A DNA stretch of 64,000 nt, taken from Magnetofaba australis IT-1. Lineage in GTDB: Bacteria; Pseudomonadota; Magnetococcia; Magnetococcales; Magnetococcaceae. Where the stretch lies: positions 124,001-188,000 of the forward strand of contig NZ_LVJN01000018.1 in assembly GCF_002109495.1 (NCBI RefSeq), written 5' to 3'. Below the pieces are notes generated by a model, which was given only the letters and a program-made list of their open reading frames with translations, searched no databases and was not told the origin of the DNA. This document shows positions 1 to 7,921 of this stretch, one piece after another (position 1 is the first letter of the stretch; each line of letters begins with the position of its first letter). The position numbers were made by a program, and so were the translations under genes.

Positions 1-81
1 GCCGCGGCTGTGTCCTTGGATGACGCTGAGCAGGGCCCAGGCCGAATCGGTGTCCAGAAAAGGGGCGTGTTGCGCGGGCAT
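1..81 (-). CDS. N-terminal fragment of an unidentified protein (cut by window edge)
   Basis: An open frame starts with ATG at 81 on the minus strand and runs off the window after 27 codons (MPAQHAPFLDTDSAWALLSV...). It begins 7 bases after the stop of the DUF2155 gene and in the same direction, so it is probably the next gene of that operon. Too little is visible to name a family. In many alphaproteobacteria DUF2155 genes sit beside aat, but this N-terminus does not obviously match that enzyme. The call rests on frame, spacing and start only. Confidence 0.4.
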   Translation of the reverse strand, partial: MPAQHAPFLDTDSAWALLSVIQGHSRG

Positions 82-88
82 GCGCGGT

Positions 89-643
89 TTAGCTCTCGGC
101 AGCGTCTTTGTCCGCCTCCACTGGCGGCGGCAGTTCCAAGCCGAGGAAGGTCAAATCGAAGCGATGGTTGTCCCAGGCGGTCTGGGCGTTGTCGCGAGCG
201 AACAGCCAGCCTTCGTGCAGTGGTTTGCGCTCGGCGTCGGTCAATTCCAGCCATACGGCGGGGTTGACCAGGCCGTCAGGGCCATGCACGGCATCGCCTG
301 AGCGAATTTGCAGGTCGGAGACGAAAGCGGTGGGTTTGATTTCGCCGCCCCAGGGGCCAGTGACGGATTCGCCGACGCGCACGGTGAGCGCATGTACGCG
401 CAGGGTGCGTTTATCCAGCACGCGGAAGCGTAAATGACGCCCCTGGCTGCCGTCGCGCATCTCATCGGTGGGGCGCGCATGGCGTTCGCGCACATGGGGC
501 GCCAGAGGCAGACGTTCGGCCTTGGATGCTTCAATGATCAAATAGCGTGGGGATTGCTCAGGATTGGGCATGTAGAGCGTGGAGTACGCCAAGCCTGCCG
601 CACACAACAGGAGGAAGAGAATGGCGCCAAAAAATCGCAACAT
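89..643 (-). CDS. DUF2155-type exported protein
   Basis: 184 residues starting at the ATG at 643 (MLRFFGAILFLLLCAAGLAY), which gives a clean N-terminal signal or anchor helix; the upstream open frame runs into the tRNA-Ser gene and is not coding. After the membrane segment the protein has a DUF2155-like core: an L-D-K-x-T segment, a motif around G-P-W-G-G, then H-E-G-W-L-F-A and a C-terminal H-R-F-D-L, the equivalent of the F-x-G-W-M-F-A...H-P-V-Y-D motif of that family. DUF2155 proteins are mostly alphaproteobacterial and of unknown function, usually periplasmic. The usual paired cysteines near the core are not evident here, so the family call is moderate. Confidence 0.65.
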   Translation of the reverse strand: MLRFFGAILFLLLCAAGLAYSTLYMPNPEQSPRYLIIEASKAERLPLAPHVRERHARPTDEMRDGSQGRHLRFRVLDKRTLRVHALTVRVGESVTGPWGGEIKPTAFVSDLQIRSGDAVHGPDGLVNPAVWLELTDAERKPLHEGWLFARDNAQTAWDNHRFDLTFLGLELPPPVEADKDAAES

Positions 644-711
644 GCCGAATCTCTCAAAAGCGGGGGGAGGAAATCGGGCGGCTTTGTGCGTCGGTGAAAC
701 TGGGAAAAAAG

Positions 712-801
712 TGGCGGAGAGAGAGGGATTCGAACCCTCGATACCCGTTAGAGTATAACACCTTAGCAGGGTGCCGCCTTCAGCCGCTCGGCCATCTCTC
801 C
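712..801 (-). tRNA. tRNA-Ser(GCT)
   Basis: 90-nt cloverleaf read on the minus strand. The acceptor arm GGAGAGA pairs with TCTCTCC, the discriminator is G and the 3' CCA is encoded at 712-714. The anticodon loop is CTGCTAA (anticodon GCT, serine AGC/AGU codons), a long variable arm is present as expected for a class II tRNA, and the T-loop GGTTCGAATCC is canonical. Confidence 0.97.
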
Positions 802-819
802 GTTGCGAAACGAACACGC

Positions 820-848
820 ATTTAACACCACTGCTGGGGAGGTGTCAA
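820..848 (-). promoter_or_regulatory. sigma-70-type promoter for tRNA-Ser
   Basis: On the minus strand a perfect -35 box TTGACA (843-848) is followed after exactly 17 bases by TTAAAT (820-825, four of six matches to TATAAT). The predicted transcription start is about 12 bases upstream of the mature tRNA-Ser 5' end at 801. Confidence 0.7.
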
Positions 849-1008
849 GCTCGGGAAATCGCTTTTGTTGCGGTTTGTGCGCCAAAACGCCGAAACGTCT
901 GACCCTCGTGTCGAAAACGACGGCGGTTAGGCGGCATTTCAGCATGGCTCTGTATTCTCCCAGAGCTGGGAGCATTTTGAGGAAATAAGAAAAAATGAAA
1001 AAAACCTG

Positions 1009-1037
1009 TTGACGCAAAAAGGTCAGTGGGGTAAAAA
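1009..1037 (+). promoter_or_regulatory. sigma-70-type promoter for the tRNA-Ile/tRNA-Ala pair
   Basis: TTGACG (1009-1014) and TAAAAA (1032-1037) are separated by 17 bases and end 19 bases before the tRNA-Ile 5' end. This suggests the tRNA pair has its own promoter and is not processed from an rRNA transcript. Confidence 0.55.
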
Positions 1038-1056
1038 GTGGATCCTCTTTTGGCGC

Positions 1057-1133
<77 letters not shown>

Positions 1134-1193
1134 CTCCTTCCCCGCCAAATCGTTGTTCCTGAATACAATCTGAATTGCCAGATGTCCTATCCT

Positions 1194-1269
1194 GGGGGTG
1201 TAGCTCAGCTGGGAGAGCACCGGCTTTGCAAGCCGGGGGTCGTCGGTTCGATCCCGTCCACCTCCACCA
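1194..1269 (+). tRNA. tRNA-Ala(TGC)
   Basis: 76-nt cloverleaf. The acceptor arm GGGGGTG pairs with CACCTCC (one G-U pair), discriminator A, CCA encoded at 1267-1269. Anticodon loop TTTGCAA gives TGC. It lies 60 bases after tRNA-Ile; this Ile-Ala order is that of the 16S-23S spacer, but no rRNA flanks it here. Confidence 0.97.
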
Positions 1270-1437
1270 CTTTCCTCTCCCATGACAGCCAGCCTGCAGT
1301 CGTTGGGCGCGTCACCTGTCCCACCCTTTGTGAACGCTCAGGGCGCGCTTCCACGCGCACTCATTTGCAGAGTGCGCTTCGAATAGGATTGGCGTGGTCC
1401 GGTCTGGAGTTGGCGGCTTCACGCGAGGCCGGGGACG

Positions 1438-1980
1438 ATGAAACAGAGAAAAACCGTTGAACTGGGATGGCGGGCATTGGCCAATGGCGCGCTGGCCGTT
1501 GGCGGCAGACCCAAACTCAAAACTATGGCGTCGTTTCACCAGCAGGGCTGCACCCATGTGGTGACCCTGCTCTGCGCCCATGAGGGGGCTGATCAGATTG
1601 GCGCCGCTGTGCGCAAGGCGGGGCTTCGGTGGCTCCACCTGCCGCTGCCCAATGCTCAGGCGCCGGAACCAGAGCGCAACGAAGACCTGATTGCGCTGTT
1701 TGACGCCATGTGTCTGGCTGTGCGGGATGGCGGGCGTCTCTATATCCATTGTTCAGCGGGCATTCATCGCACCGGCATGATCACCTATGCGTTTCTGCTC
1801 CACGCAGGCCTGAGCCCTGTAGCGGCCCAACAGATGCTTGTGGCTCTCAGGCAAGTCACCGGAGAGGGGGTTGGCCTGGAACGCATGGCGTGGGCCGAAC
1901 GGAACTTCCCGACTGCGCAGGGCCAGACGTGCGCTGCAAAAGTGATGGCGGACCTCGGGGGGCGTGTTGCAGAGGTTTGA
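1438..1980 (+). CDS. dual-specificity / tyrosine phosphatase family protein
   Basis: 180 residues. The signature loop H-C-S-A-G-I-H-R-T-G at residues 104-113 is the C-x5-R phosphate-binding loop of cysteine-based protein phosphatases; Cys105 would be the nucleophile and Arg111 the phosphate ligand. Upstream, W-L-H-L-P-L-P-N (65-72) lies where the general-acid loop is expected, but there is no clear Asp, so catalysis may differ from textbook DSPs. The protein is small, soluble and single-domain, like many bacterial DSP-like proteins of unknown substrate. A purine-rich GGGGACG precedes the ATG. The gene stands alone, flanked by the tRNA pair and an AT-rich gap. Confidence 0.8.
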   Translation: MKQRKTVELGWRALANGALAVGGRPKLKTMASFHQQGCTHVVTLLCAHEGADQIGAAVRKAGLRWLHLPLPNAQAPEPERNEDLIALFDAMCLAVRDGGRLYIHCSAGIHRTGMITYAFLLHAGLSPVAAQQMLVALRQVTGEGVGLERMAWAERNFPTAQGQTCAAKVMADLGGRVAEV

Positions 1981-2522
1981 CCTCTCCTGCTTCGATTGTC
2001 TTGTTATTGCCGATACTAGGCTCTTGATACGCTTTTCCCCGCCCGCTGGGATCTCCATGCGCGTGAATTGTGCAATGCATTCTGCAAAAAGGGGCTCTTT
2101 TTTGCAGTATTTCTGCGCCAATTTCACCCAAAGCAGACCGTCTTGAGACGCGCATCACGAAAAAAAAATGACTTTTCACCCTCTGCGGCGGGTTACCGAA
2201 AGAGGCTCTTATGGGCTGTTTGTTATTGTTGTTTTGCTGTTTCTTAAACCGAATAGTTGCGCGGCGACGTGGTGGAGAGATTGGTGTAAGTAGAAAAAAA
2301 ACAAGATTTTATTCTGCATCCGGTGGGCGCAATGTTTGCAGGCTTCGGCTGGCTCAGAGATGATGCTGGAAAGCGTGCTTGAGCAGAAGAGGCGTATTGC
2401 AGTTTTTATTTTTGCGAAAATCCCGCTCGGCAGGTGAAAAATTGATTGATAAAGAATCCCCTTAGCATGCACTCTTGGATGCTCGTATTTCACCGCACGA
2501 CGATTCCAGCGAAGGAAAAAGC
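1981..2522. other. intergenic region upstream of nhaD
   Basis: About 540 bases with no convincing gene. The middle (2150-2460) is richer in A and T than the flanks and rich in short homopolymers, as expected for a regulatory leader. Short open frames on both strands show no family features. It presumably holds the nhaD promoter, but no clear -35/-10 pair was found. Confidence 0.5.
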
Positions 2523-4010
2523 ATGTTGCGATCTATCCTGTTGCTCCTGGTTGCCGCGATGGCGGTTCTCATTGATCCCAGCGCTGCGTTGGCCTCTGGC
2601 GGCGCCGCAGCGGAGGGTGAACGCTTGATGTTGGTGGGCACCAACGCGGGCTTCTATGCGCTCCTGGTGTTTATTTTCGCCTATGTATTGGTGATGGTTG
2701 AAGAGCAGATCCACCTGAGCAAATCCAAGCCGGTTCTGGTGGCGGCGGGTTTGATCTGGGGCGTGATCTTCATGTCCTACGCCAGCGAGGGGATCTCCCA
2801 CGTGGCGCAGCAGGCGGTGCGCCACAATCTGCTTGAGTACGCCGAGCTGTTCCTGTTCCTGTTGGTGGCGATGACCTACATCAACTCCATGACCGACCGT
2901 CAGGTGTTTGATGCGTTGCGCGCCTGGCTGGTGCGCTCGGGGTTCAGCTACCGCCAACTGTTCTGGCTCACCGGCGCGCTGGCGTTTGTGATCTCTCCCA
3001 TTGCCGATAACCTCACCACCGCGTTGATCATGTGCGCCGTGGTGCTGGCGGTGGGGCGCGACAAGCCGATTTTCGTGTCGCTGTCGTGCATCAATATCGT
3101 GGTGGCGGCCAATGCAGGCGGCGCATTCAGCCCATTTGGCGACATCACCACCCTGATGGTGTGGCAAAAAGGGGTGATCCCGTTTGCCGACTTCTTCGCC
3201 CTGTTCATTCCGTCCCTGTTGAACTGGGGCGTGCCCGCTTACATCATGTCGCTCAAAGTGCCCAAAGAGAAACCGGCCGCCACCAACGAAGAGGTGAAGA
3301 TTCTGCGCGGCGGCATCGTCATTGTGGTGCTGTTCCTGCTTACCATCGCCACCGCCGTAGCCGGGCACAACTACCTGCACATGCCGCCGGTGATGGGCAT
3401 GATGCTGGGTCTGGGTTATCTGAAAATCTTCGCCTTCTACCTGCAGGTGAGCCATCGTCAAGGGGACAAAACCGGCGAACATGGCGCCAACGCCGGCGCC
3501 ATCGGCACCCCGGGGGCGCATACCCATCAGCTCTCTGGCGAGACCTTCGATATCTTCCAGAAGGTGAGCTTGGCGGAGTGGGACACCCTGCTGTTCTTCT
3601 ACGGCGTGGTGCTGTGCGTGGGCGGTCTGGGCACTATCGGCTATCTGGATATCGTCTCTCAGGCGATGTATCACGATTGGGGCGCCACGCCGGCCAACAT
3701 CGCAGTGGGCTTCCTGTCGGCGATTGTGGATAACATTCCGGTGATGTTTGCGGTGTTGACCATGATGCCGGATATGTCCGAAGGGCAGTGGCTGCTGGTC
3801 ACTCTGACTGCGGGCGTGGGCGGCTCCATGCTCTCCATCGGTTCGGCGGCGGGCGTGGCGTTGATGGGTCAGGCGCGCGGCATCTACACCTTCGCCAGCC
3901 ACCTGAAGTGGACCCCGGTGATTGCGCTGGGCTACTTCGTCTCCATCGGCGCGCACTTCCTCATCAACGGCGCTTCGTTTGACCGCGTGATTGAACATTT
4001 GGCAAAATAG
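2523..4010 (+). CDS. nhaD: NhaD-type Na+/H+ antiporter
   Basis: 495 residues from the ATG at 2523, chosen because GAAGGA lies six bases upstream; an in-frame ATG at 2475 lacks such a site. The N-terminus (MLRSILLLLVAAMAVLIDPS) looks like a signal sequence, which NhaD proteins often carry. About a dozen hydrophobic segments follow. Family features include V-I-S-P-I-A-D-N-L-T-T-A (roughly residue 160) and a second A-I-V-D-N-I-P-V-M-F near residue 400, the paired discontinuous helices of the ion transporter superfamily with conserved Asp-Asn. NhaD exchanges cytoplasmic Na+ or Li+ for protons and is common in marine and alkaliphilic bacteria. A hydrophilic His-containing loop (about 315-345) separates the halves. 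The gene is monocistronic and ends at a strong terminator. Confidence 0.9.
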   Translation: MLRSILLLLVAAMAVLIDPSAALASGGAAAEGERLMLVGTNAGFYALLVFIFAYVLVMVEEQIHLSKSKPVLVAAGLIWGVIFMSYASEGISHVAQQAVRHNLLEYAELFLFLLVAMTYINSMTDRQVFDALRAWLVRSGFSYRQLFWLTGALAFVISPIADNLTTALIMCAVVLAVGRDKPIFVSLSCINIVVAANAGGAFSPFGDITTLMVWQKGVIPFADFFALFIPSLLNWGVPAYIMSLKVPKEKPAATNEEVKILRGGIVIVVLFLLTIATAVAGHNYLHMPPVMGMMLGLGYLKIFAFYLQVSHRQGDKTGEHGANAGAIGTPGAHTHQLSGETFDIFQKVSLAEWDTLLFFYGVVLCVGGLGTIGYLDIVSQAMYHDWGATPANIAVGFLSAIVDNIPVMFAVLTMMPDMSEGQWLLVTLTAGVGGSMLSIGSAAGVALMGQARGIYTFASHLKWTPVIALGYFVSIGAHFLINGASFDRVIEHLAK

Positions 4011-4040
4011 CGCGCGTCTGACGCATTTGGTCGGTTCAAA

Positions 4041-4083
4041 AGCCGCCCCAGATCGTAGGATCTGGGGCGGCTTCTTATTTTCT
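4041..4083 (+). terminator. Rho-independent terminator of nhaD
   Basis: Perfect 14-bp inverted repeat (AGCCGCCCCAGATC at 4041-4054 and its complement at 4059-4072) with a GTAG loop, followed by a T-rich run. Confidence 0.9.
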
Positions 4084-4140
4084 TGCGTGAATAGAGACAA
4101 GATTTTAGCTGGACGTAAAAGATGAGATGCAGGAGCCAAT

Positions 4141-4911
4141 ATGCAGGGGTTAAACGGAAAACGCGCTGTGGTGACCGGCGCGGCCACGGGAATTGGGTTG
4201 GCCATTGCACGCCGATTGTCGGAAGAGGGGTGCCGCACGGCGCTGCTGGATAGGAATGTTCAAGGCGCACAGGCCCAAGCCGAGGCGCTGCGCGGGCAAG
4301 GTTATGACGCCGTGGGCGTGGGCGTGGATGTCGCCGATGAGCCGAGTGTAAGCGCTGCTCTGGCGCAGTGCGCCGCACTTTGGGGCGGGTTGGATATCCT
4401 GGTGAATAACGCTGCGCTATTGGCGTTTCATGGGGTGGACGCAACGCAGCAGACGTGGGAGCGCATTTTGGCGGTCAACGCCATTGGCCCGGCGCTGTGC
4501 GCCAAACATGCGCTGGCGCATATGCCGCCGCAGGGCGGCGCAATCGTCAATATCGGCTCCATCTCTGAAGTGATCGCCCAACCCGGCTACCTCACCTACA
4601 GCGCCAGCAAGGGCGCGCTGGACAGCATGACCCGCTGCATGGCGCAGGAGTTGGCGGCGCAGGGGATTCGCGTCAATTCGGTCTCGCCGGGCATCATCTG
4701 GAGCGAGGCGACCCAACGTATCACCCGGGAGCGCTATGGCTTGGGGCGGGAAGCGGCGGACCGCCACCCGGAGATCGGCGGCGCCAGCCTGCTTAAGCGG
4801 GTGGGGGATCCACAAGAGGTGGCGGCGGCGGTGGCGTTTTTGGCCTCGGATGAGGCGCGTTACATCACCGGCGCCAATCTGGTGGTGGATGGCGGTCAGA
4901 GCATCACATAA
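4141..4911 (+). CDS. short-chain dehydrogenase/reductase (SDR)
   Basis: 256 residues, the usual length of a classical SDR. The cofactor motif T-G-A-A-T-G-I-G is at 12-19, N-N-A at 89-91, the catalytic region has Ser140/142, and Y-S-A-S-K supplies Tyr153 and Lys157. The C-terminal V-D-G-G-Q is typical of FabG-like enzymes. It would be an NAD(P)H-dependent oxidoreductase of unknown substrate. AGGAG six bases before the ATG supports the start. It converges on another SDR gene that ends 6 bases away on the opposite strand, so the context gives no pathway. Confidence 0.85.
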   Translation: MQGLNGKRAVVTGAATGIGLAIARRLSEEGCRTALLDRNVQGAQAQAEALRGQGYDAVGVGVDVADEPSVSAALAQCAALWGGLDILVNNAALLAFHGVDATQQTWERILAVNAIGPALCAKHALAHMPPQGGAIVNIGSISEVIAQPGYLTYSASKGALDSMTRCMAQELAAQGIRVNSVSPGIIWSEATQRITRERYGLGREAADRHPEIGGASLLKRVGDPQEVAAAVAFLASDEARYITGANLVVDGGQSIT

Positions 4912-4916
4912 GGCGA

Positions 4917-5720
4917 TTAGGCGATGGACTGCGCAGTGGGGCGGATGGTCAGATCGTTGATGTGCACATGGGGCGGCCGGGAGATGACAAACGCCACCGC
5001 TTCGGCGACCTCGTGAGGCTGTAGGAAGGGCCCATATTGGCGCGCCAGTTGGGCCACGGTGTGGTCATCGTACCCTGCGCTGTGCTGAAACCCGCTGGTG
5101 ACAAGGCCGGGGGCGATATGGGTGACGCGAATAGCGTGGGAGGCCACTTCCCGGCGCAGCGACTCGGCCAGGTTGGCCAGCGCTTGCTTGGTCGCATTGT
5201 AGAGGGCCACTTCCGGCACGACGTCGCGATAGAGCGACGAGCCAATGACTACGATATCCCACGCCTTTTGCTCAGAGTTTTTTTGCGCTTGTGTTGCGCG
5301 CAGCATCTCTGTGGCGAAGCCGCGCAGCTGTCTGGCCGCGCCAAGGATGTTGATCTGAATTAGCTCCTCCCAGCGCGCCGCATCACTTTCGAGCAGCGTG
5401 CCGGGCGCGCCCTGTCCGGCGTTGACCACACACAGATCCGGCGCGCCGAGGAGTTGCGCATGAGAGGCGGCAATGAGCGCGCTGATGGTGACCTCATCGG
5501 CGGCGTCGCCCGCGACTGTCGCCAGCGCGCCGGGTTGTGCGGCCATTTTCTGCTGCAACTGCGCCAGTCTCTCCGCGCTGCGTCCATTGCCCACCACGCC
5601 AAAGCCGGCGGCGAGAAAATTTTCTGTGATGGCCAGTCCGATGCCAGAGGTGGCGCCGGTGACGATGGCGCGACGAGGCGGCGGATGTTGCGCGCGATCA
5701 GAAGCAGGGGGCGGCGTCAT
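4917..5720 (-). CDS. short-chain dehydrogenase/reductase (SDR)
   Basis: 267 residues. T-G-A-T-S-G-I-G at 21-28 binds the cofactor; V-N-A-G at 99-102, Ser161/162 and Y-N-A-T-K (Tyr174, Lys178) complete the SDR active site. The enzyme is related to YdfG/serine-dehydrogenase-like SDRs rather than FabG, judged from the P-G-L-V-T-S segment. It has an N-terminal proline-rich extension of about 15 residues. It lies 27 bases downstream of folK in the same direction and is probably co-transcribed with it and the pteridine reductase gene. The substrate is unknown. Confidence 0.82.
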   Translation of the reverse strand: MTPPPASDRAQHPPPRRAIVTGATSGIGLAITENFLAAGFGVVGNGRSAERLAQLQQKMAAQPGALATVAGDAADEVTISALIAASHAQLLGAPDLCVVNAGQGAPGTLLESDAARWEELIQINILGAARQLRGFATEMLRATQAQKNSEQKAWDIVVIGSSLYRDVVPEVALYNATKQALANLAESLRREVASHAIRVTHIAPGLVTSGFQHSAGYDDHTVAQLARQYGPFLQPHEVAEAVAFVISRPPHVHINDLTIRPTAQSIA

Positions 5721-5747
5721 GAGTGGTCCCTTTGTGTATTCAAAGGC

Positions 5748-6302
5748 TCAGGGCTCTGCAAGCGGACTGGTCAGCGTATCCATCGCGATCAAGTGGCCAT
5801 TGGCGTTGCGCTGCAGCGTCAGCGGAGTCAGTCCAATATAGACCCCTTCCAGCACGATCTCGCGCCCATCCGGTAGTGGATCTTTCCGCCAAGAGCCGCC
5901 GTCGATGTGCAGAAAATCCATTAACTCGAGAACTTGCGGGCGTATGTAGGGTTCGTCCGGCAGCAGGGTGGGCGAGTCGATGGGGCGTCTTTTGTCCCAG
6001 AGGAACAGGATGTCCAGATCGATGGTGCGGCTCTTCTTCCAGCGATCCGGATCGCTGCGGTCGCGGCCCATGCGCGCTTCGATGGCGTTGAACTCGTGCT
6101 TGAGCGCCTCAGGCGACAGCGGGCTTTGCAGCGCCACGGCGCAGTTGAGAAAGTAGGCGTCGTCGGGGACGTTGACCGGCTTGGTCGCCAGCACGCGGCT
6201 AACGTAGAGAGTGGGGGCGAGGTCCAGCAGCGCCGCCAGCGCCAGCGCCATGTTGCGTTCCGGTTCGATATTGCTGCCTAATCCAATAAAATAATAATCC
6301 AT
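5748..6302 (-). CDS. folK: 6-hydroxymethyl-7,8-dihydropterin pyrophosphokinase (HPPK)
   Basis: 184 residues from the ATG at 6302, preceded by GGAAG; this start gives the family N-terminus M-D-Y-Y-F-I-G-L-G-S-N-I. HPPK transfers pyrophosphate from ATP to 6-hydroxymethyl-dihydropterin, the step before dihydropteroate synthase in folate synthesis. The diagnostic catalytic stretch R-T-I-D-L-D-I-L-F-L is intact near residues 98-107, and F-L-N-C-A-V is present before it. The C-terminal 40 residues are longer than in the minimal enzyme. A pteridine-reductase-type gene lies 195 bases upstream in the same direction. Confidence 0.9.
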   Translation of the reverse strand: MDYYFIGLGSNIEPERNMALALAALLDLAPTLYVSRVLATKPVNVPDDAYFLNCAVALQSPLSPEALKHEFNAIEARMGRDRSDPDRWKKSRTIDLDILFLWDKRRPIDSPTLLPDEPYIRPQVLELMDFLHIDGGSWRKDPLPDGREIVLEGVYIGLTPLTLQRNANGHLIAMDTLTSPLAEP

Positions 6303-6496
6303 TTTTCTTCCAGACCAGGGTGCGTGGAGAGGGGCGCAGCGCCCCGCATTCATCCGGGTGGGAGAGGGTCGAGTCCAGGCTGCGCTCACGGGCGCGGGCT
6401 GCTCGGCATAATGCTTGGGGTGTTTATACCATAGCGCGTGGGGCGCAGGGCAATGCGTCGTCCGCGCCGGTATCTCTTTGGATTCTCAAGGGCATC

Positions 6497-7267
6497 CTAT
6501 TCGTAGTTGCGGAAGTGTCGGCCGATGTGCTGAATTGACTCGCCGCCGTCCACCACCAGCGCTTGTCCGGTGACAAAGGGGTTCTCCAGCAGATAGTGCA
6601 TCGCTTGGGCGATGTGATCAGTCTCTCCCTGCCGCTTGAGGGGGATTCCCTCAATACGCCACTTCACATAGGCCTCCGAGCGGGTTTCAGCAGGCAGCAC
6701 CACGCCGGGCGCGACGCCGTTGACGCGCAGCGCCGGGGCCAGCTCCATAGCGGCCATTTTGGTGAACTCGGCCAGACTCTTTTTGGCCAGCAGGTAGGCG
6801 GCGTATTCGAATTGGTTGTAGTTGATTTTATTGTCGAGAATGTTGATGACGCAGCCCTGGCCGCAAGTGCGGGCAAAGGCTTGGGTGAGGAAAAACGGCG
6901 CGCGCAGATTGACCGCGAACTGTTGATCAAACAGCGCTGCGTCGGTCTGCATGATGGAGGCGTGTTGGTAGGCTGAGGCGCTATTGATCAGAACGCCCAG
7001 ATGCGGCATGGCTTGTTTGGCCCGTCGCAGCAGTTCGGGGATGGCGGCGACGTCGCTCAGGTCGGCTTGCAGGGCGTGGCTATCCACGCCGCAGGCGGCC
7101 AGCTCTTGCAGCGTATCGTCCCGCTGCGCCACAGAGGAGTTGTAGTGGATCATCACGTCATATCCACGTTGGGCCAGGGAGAGCGCCAGGGCGCGCCCCA
7201 GGCGCACGGCGCCGCCGGTGACCAGCGCGGCGGGTTTGGACGGGGAGGGTGCGGTGTCGGCGGGCAT
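6497..7267 (-). CDS. pteridine reductase / dihydromonapterin reductase-type SDR (PTR1/FolM-like)
   Basis: 256 residues from the ATG at 7267, chosen because AGGAGA lies just upstream; an earlier ATG at 7291 has no such site. The cofactor motif is T-G-G-A-V-R-L-G (17-24), the Arg-containing form used by pteridine reductases. The usual SDR catalytic Ser is replaced by Asp143, with Tyr156 exactly 13 residues later and Lys160 four after that. This is the Asp-x12-Tyr-x3-Lys spacing known from PTR1 (Asp181, Tyr194, Lys198). It therefore probably reduces dihydropterin or dihydrofolate compounds with NADPH. The adjacent folK supports a pterin role. Confidence 0.82.
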   Translation of the reverse strand: MPADTAPSPSKPAALVTGGAVRLGRALALSLAQRGYDVMIHYNSSVAQRDDTLQELAACGVDSHALQADLSDVAAIPELLRRAKQAMPHLGVLINSASAYQHASIMQTDAALFDQQFAVNLRAPFFLTQAFARTCGQGCVINILDNKINYNQFEYAAYLLAKKSLAEFTKMAAMELAPALRVNGVAPGVVLPAETRSEAYVKWRIEGIPLKRQGETDHIAQAMHYLLENPFVTGQALVVDGGESIQHIGRHFRNYE

Positions 7268-7921
7268 GAAATCTCCTAAACGGCAGGGCAAGAGGCGCTG
7301 CGCCCCAGTGCGCAGCGGCGTAGGCCAACGCCGTTCGAATGGCGCAATCTTCTCATGGACGCCTGAGCGCTGCCACTGCTGGACTGATATTCTCCGCGTT
7401 TTCCTCGGATTCGATTATCAGACGAACCTGCGCAGCAGGCTGGCGGAGCCGTGCATGACGCGCCTGCGCCGCGTCGGTGGACGCGCTGGCCCAGCGCCCT
7501 CATATAACCTTTTCGTTGTGGGTGGCGTCTCCCATTGGCGTCTTCCATTCTATTGAGAGCAAAGAGCGGTTTGGGGAGTAACTCCTCCCGGGCGGCGCGT
7601 CTGTCGACTGCGCCGCCCAGCATGTTTCTGTGACAAAGGGCGGATGGCGTGTTGATATTGATCTTGACTCTGAGGGCAATATGCGCCAAAGTGGGCCATT
7701 GAATTTCGCGCAAGCCCTCCTCCTTTAAGCAAAGTCAGGCCCAAGCCCATCGCGAATACCCCTGGCGGATGCGCTGTACAATCAGTCCGCTGCCGTCGCC
7801 ACCTCTTTATATACTCCAACGCGGATGTTCCGTCGTTGCGCCCGCCGCCTGCAATACATGGCTCTGGCGGGAAACCCGTGCGCGCTGTTGCGCTGCCGCC
7901 ATCCTATGAAAGAAGCTGTCT
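7268..7921. other. intergenic region between divergent pteridine reductase and rhlE
   Basis: About 650 bases with no supported gene. Open frames on the minus strand up to about 145 codons are compositionally odd (Arg/Ala/Ser-rich) and resemble no known protein. The size fits promoters for both divergent genes plus a long 5' leader for rhlE, as is common for cold-inducible DEAD-box helicase genes; that last point is inference. Confidence 0.45.

Noticed and set aside
2490-4238. 582-codon open frame antisense to nhaD
   Set aside because: Rich in His, Gln and Arg, with no family motifs; it mirrors the codon bias of the real transporter gene on the plus strand.
7276-7713. 145-codon open frame on the minus strand in the rhlE upstream gap
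   Set aside because: Arg/Ala/Ser-rich composition, no motifs and no ribosome-binding site.
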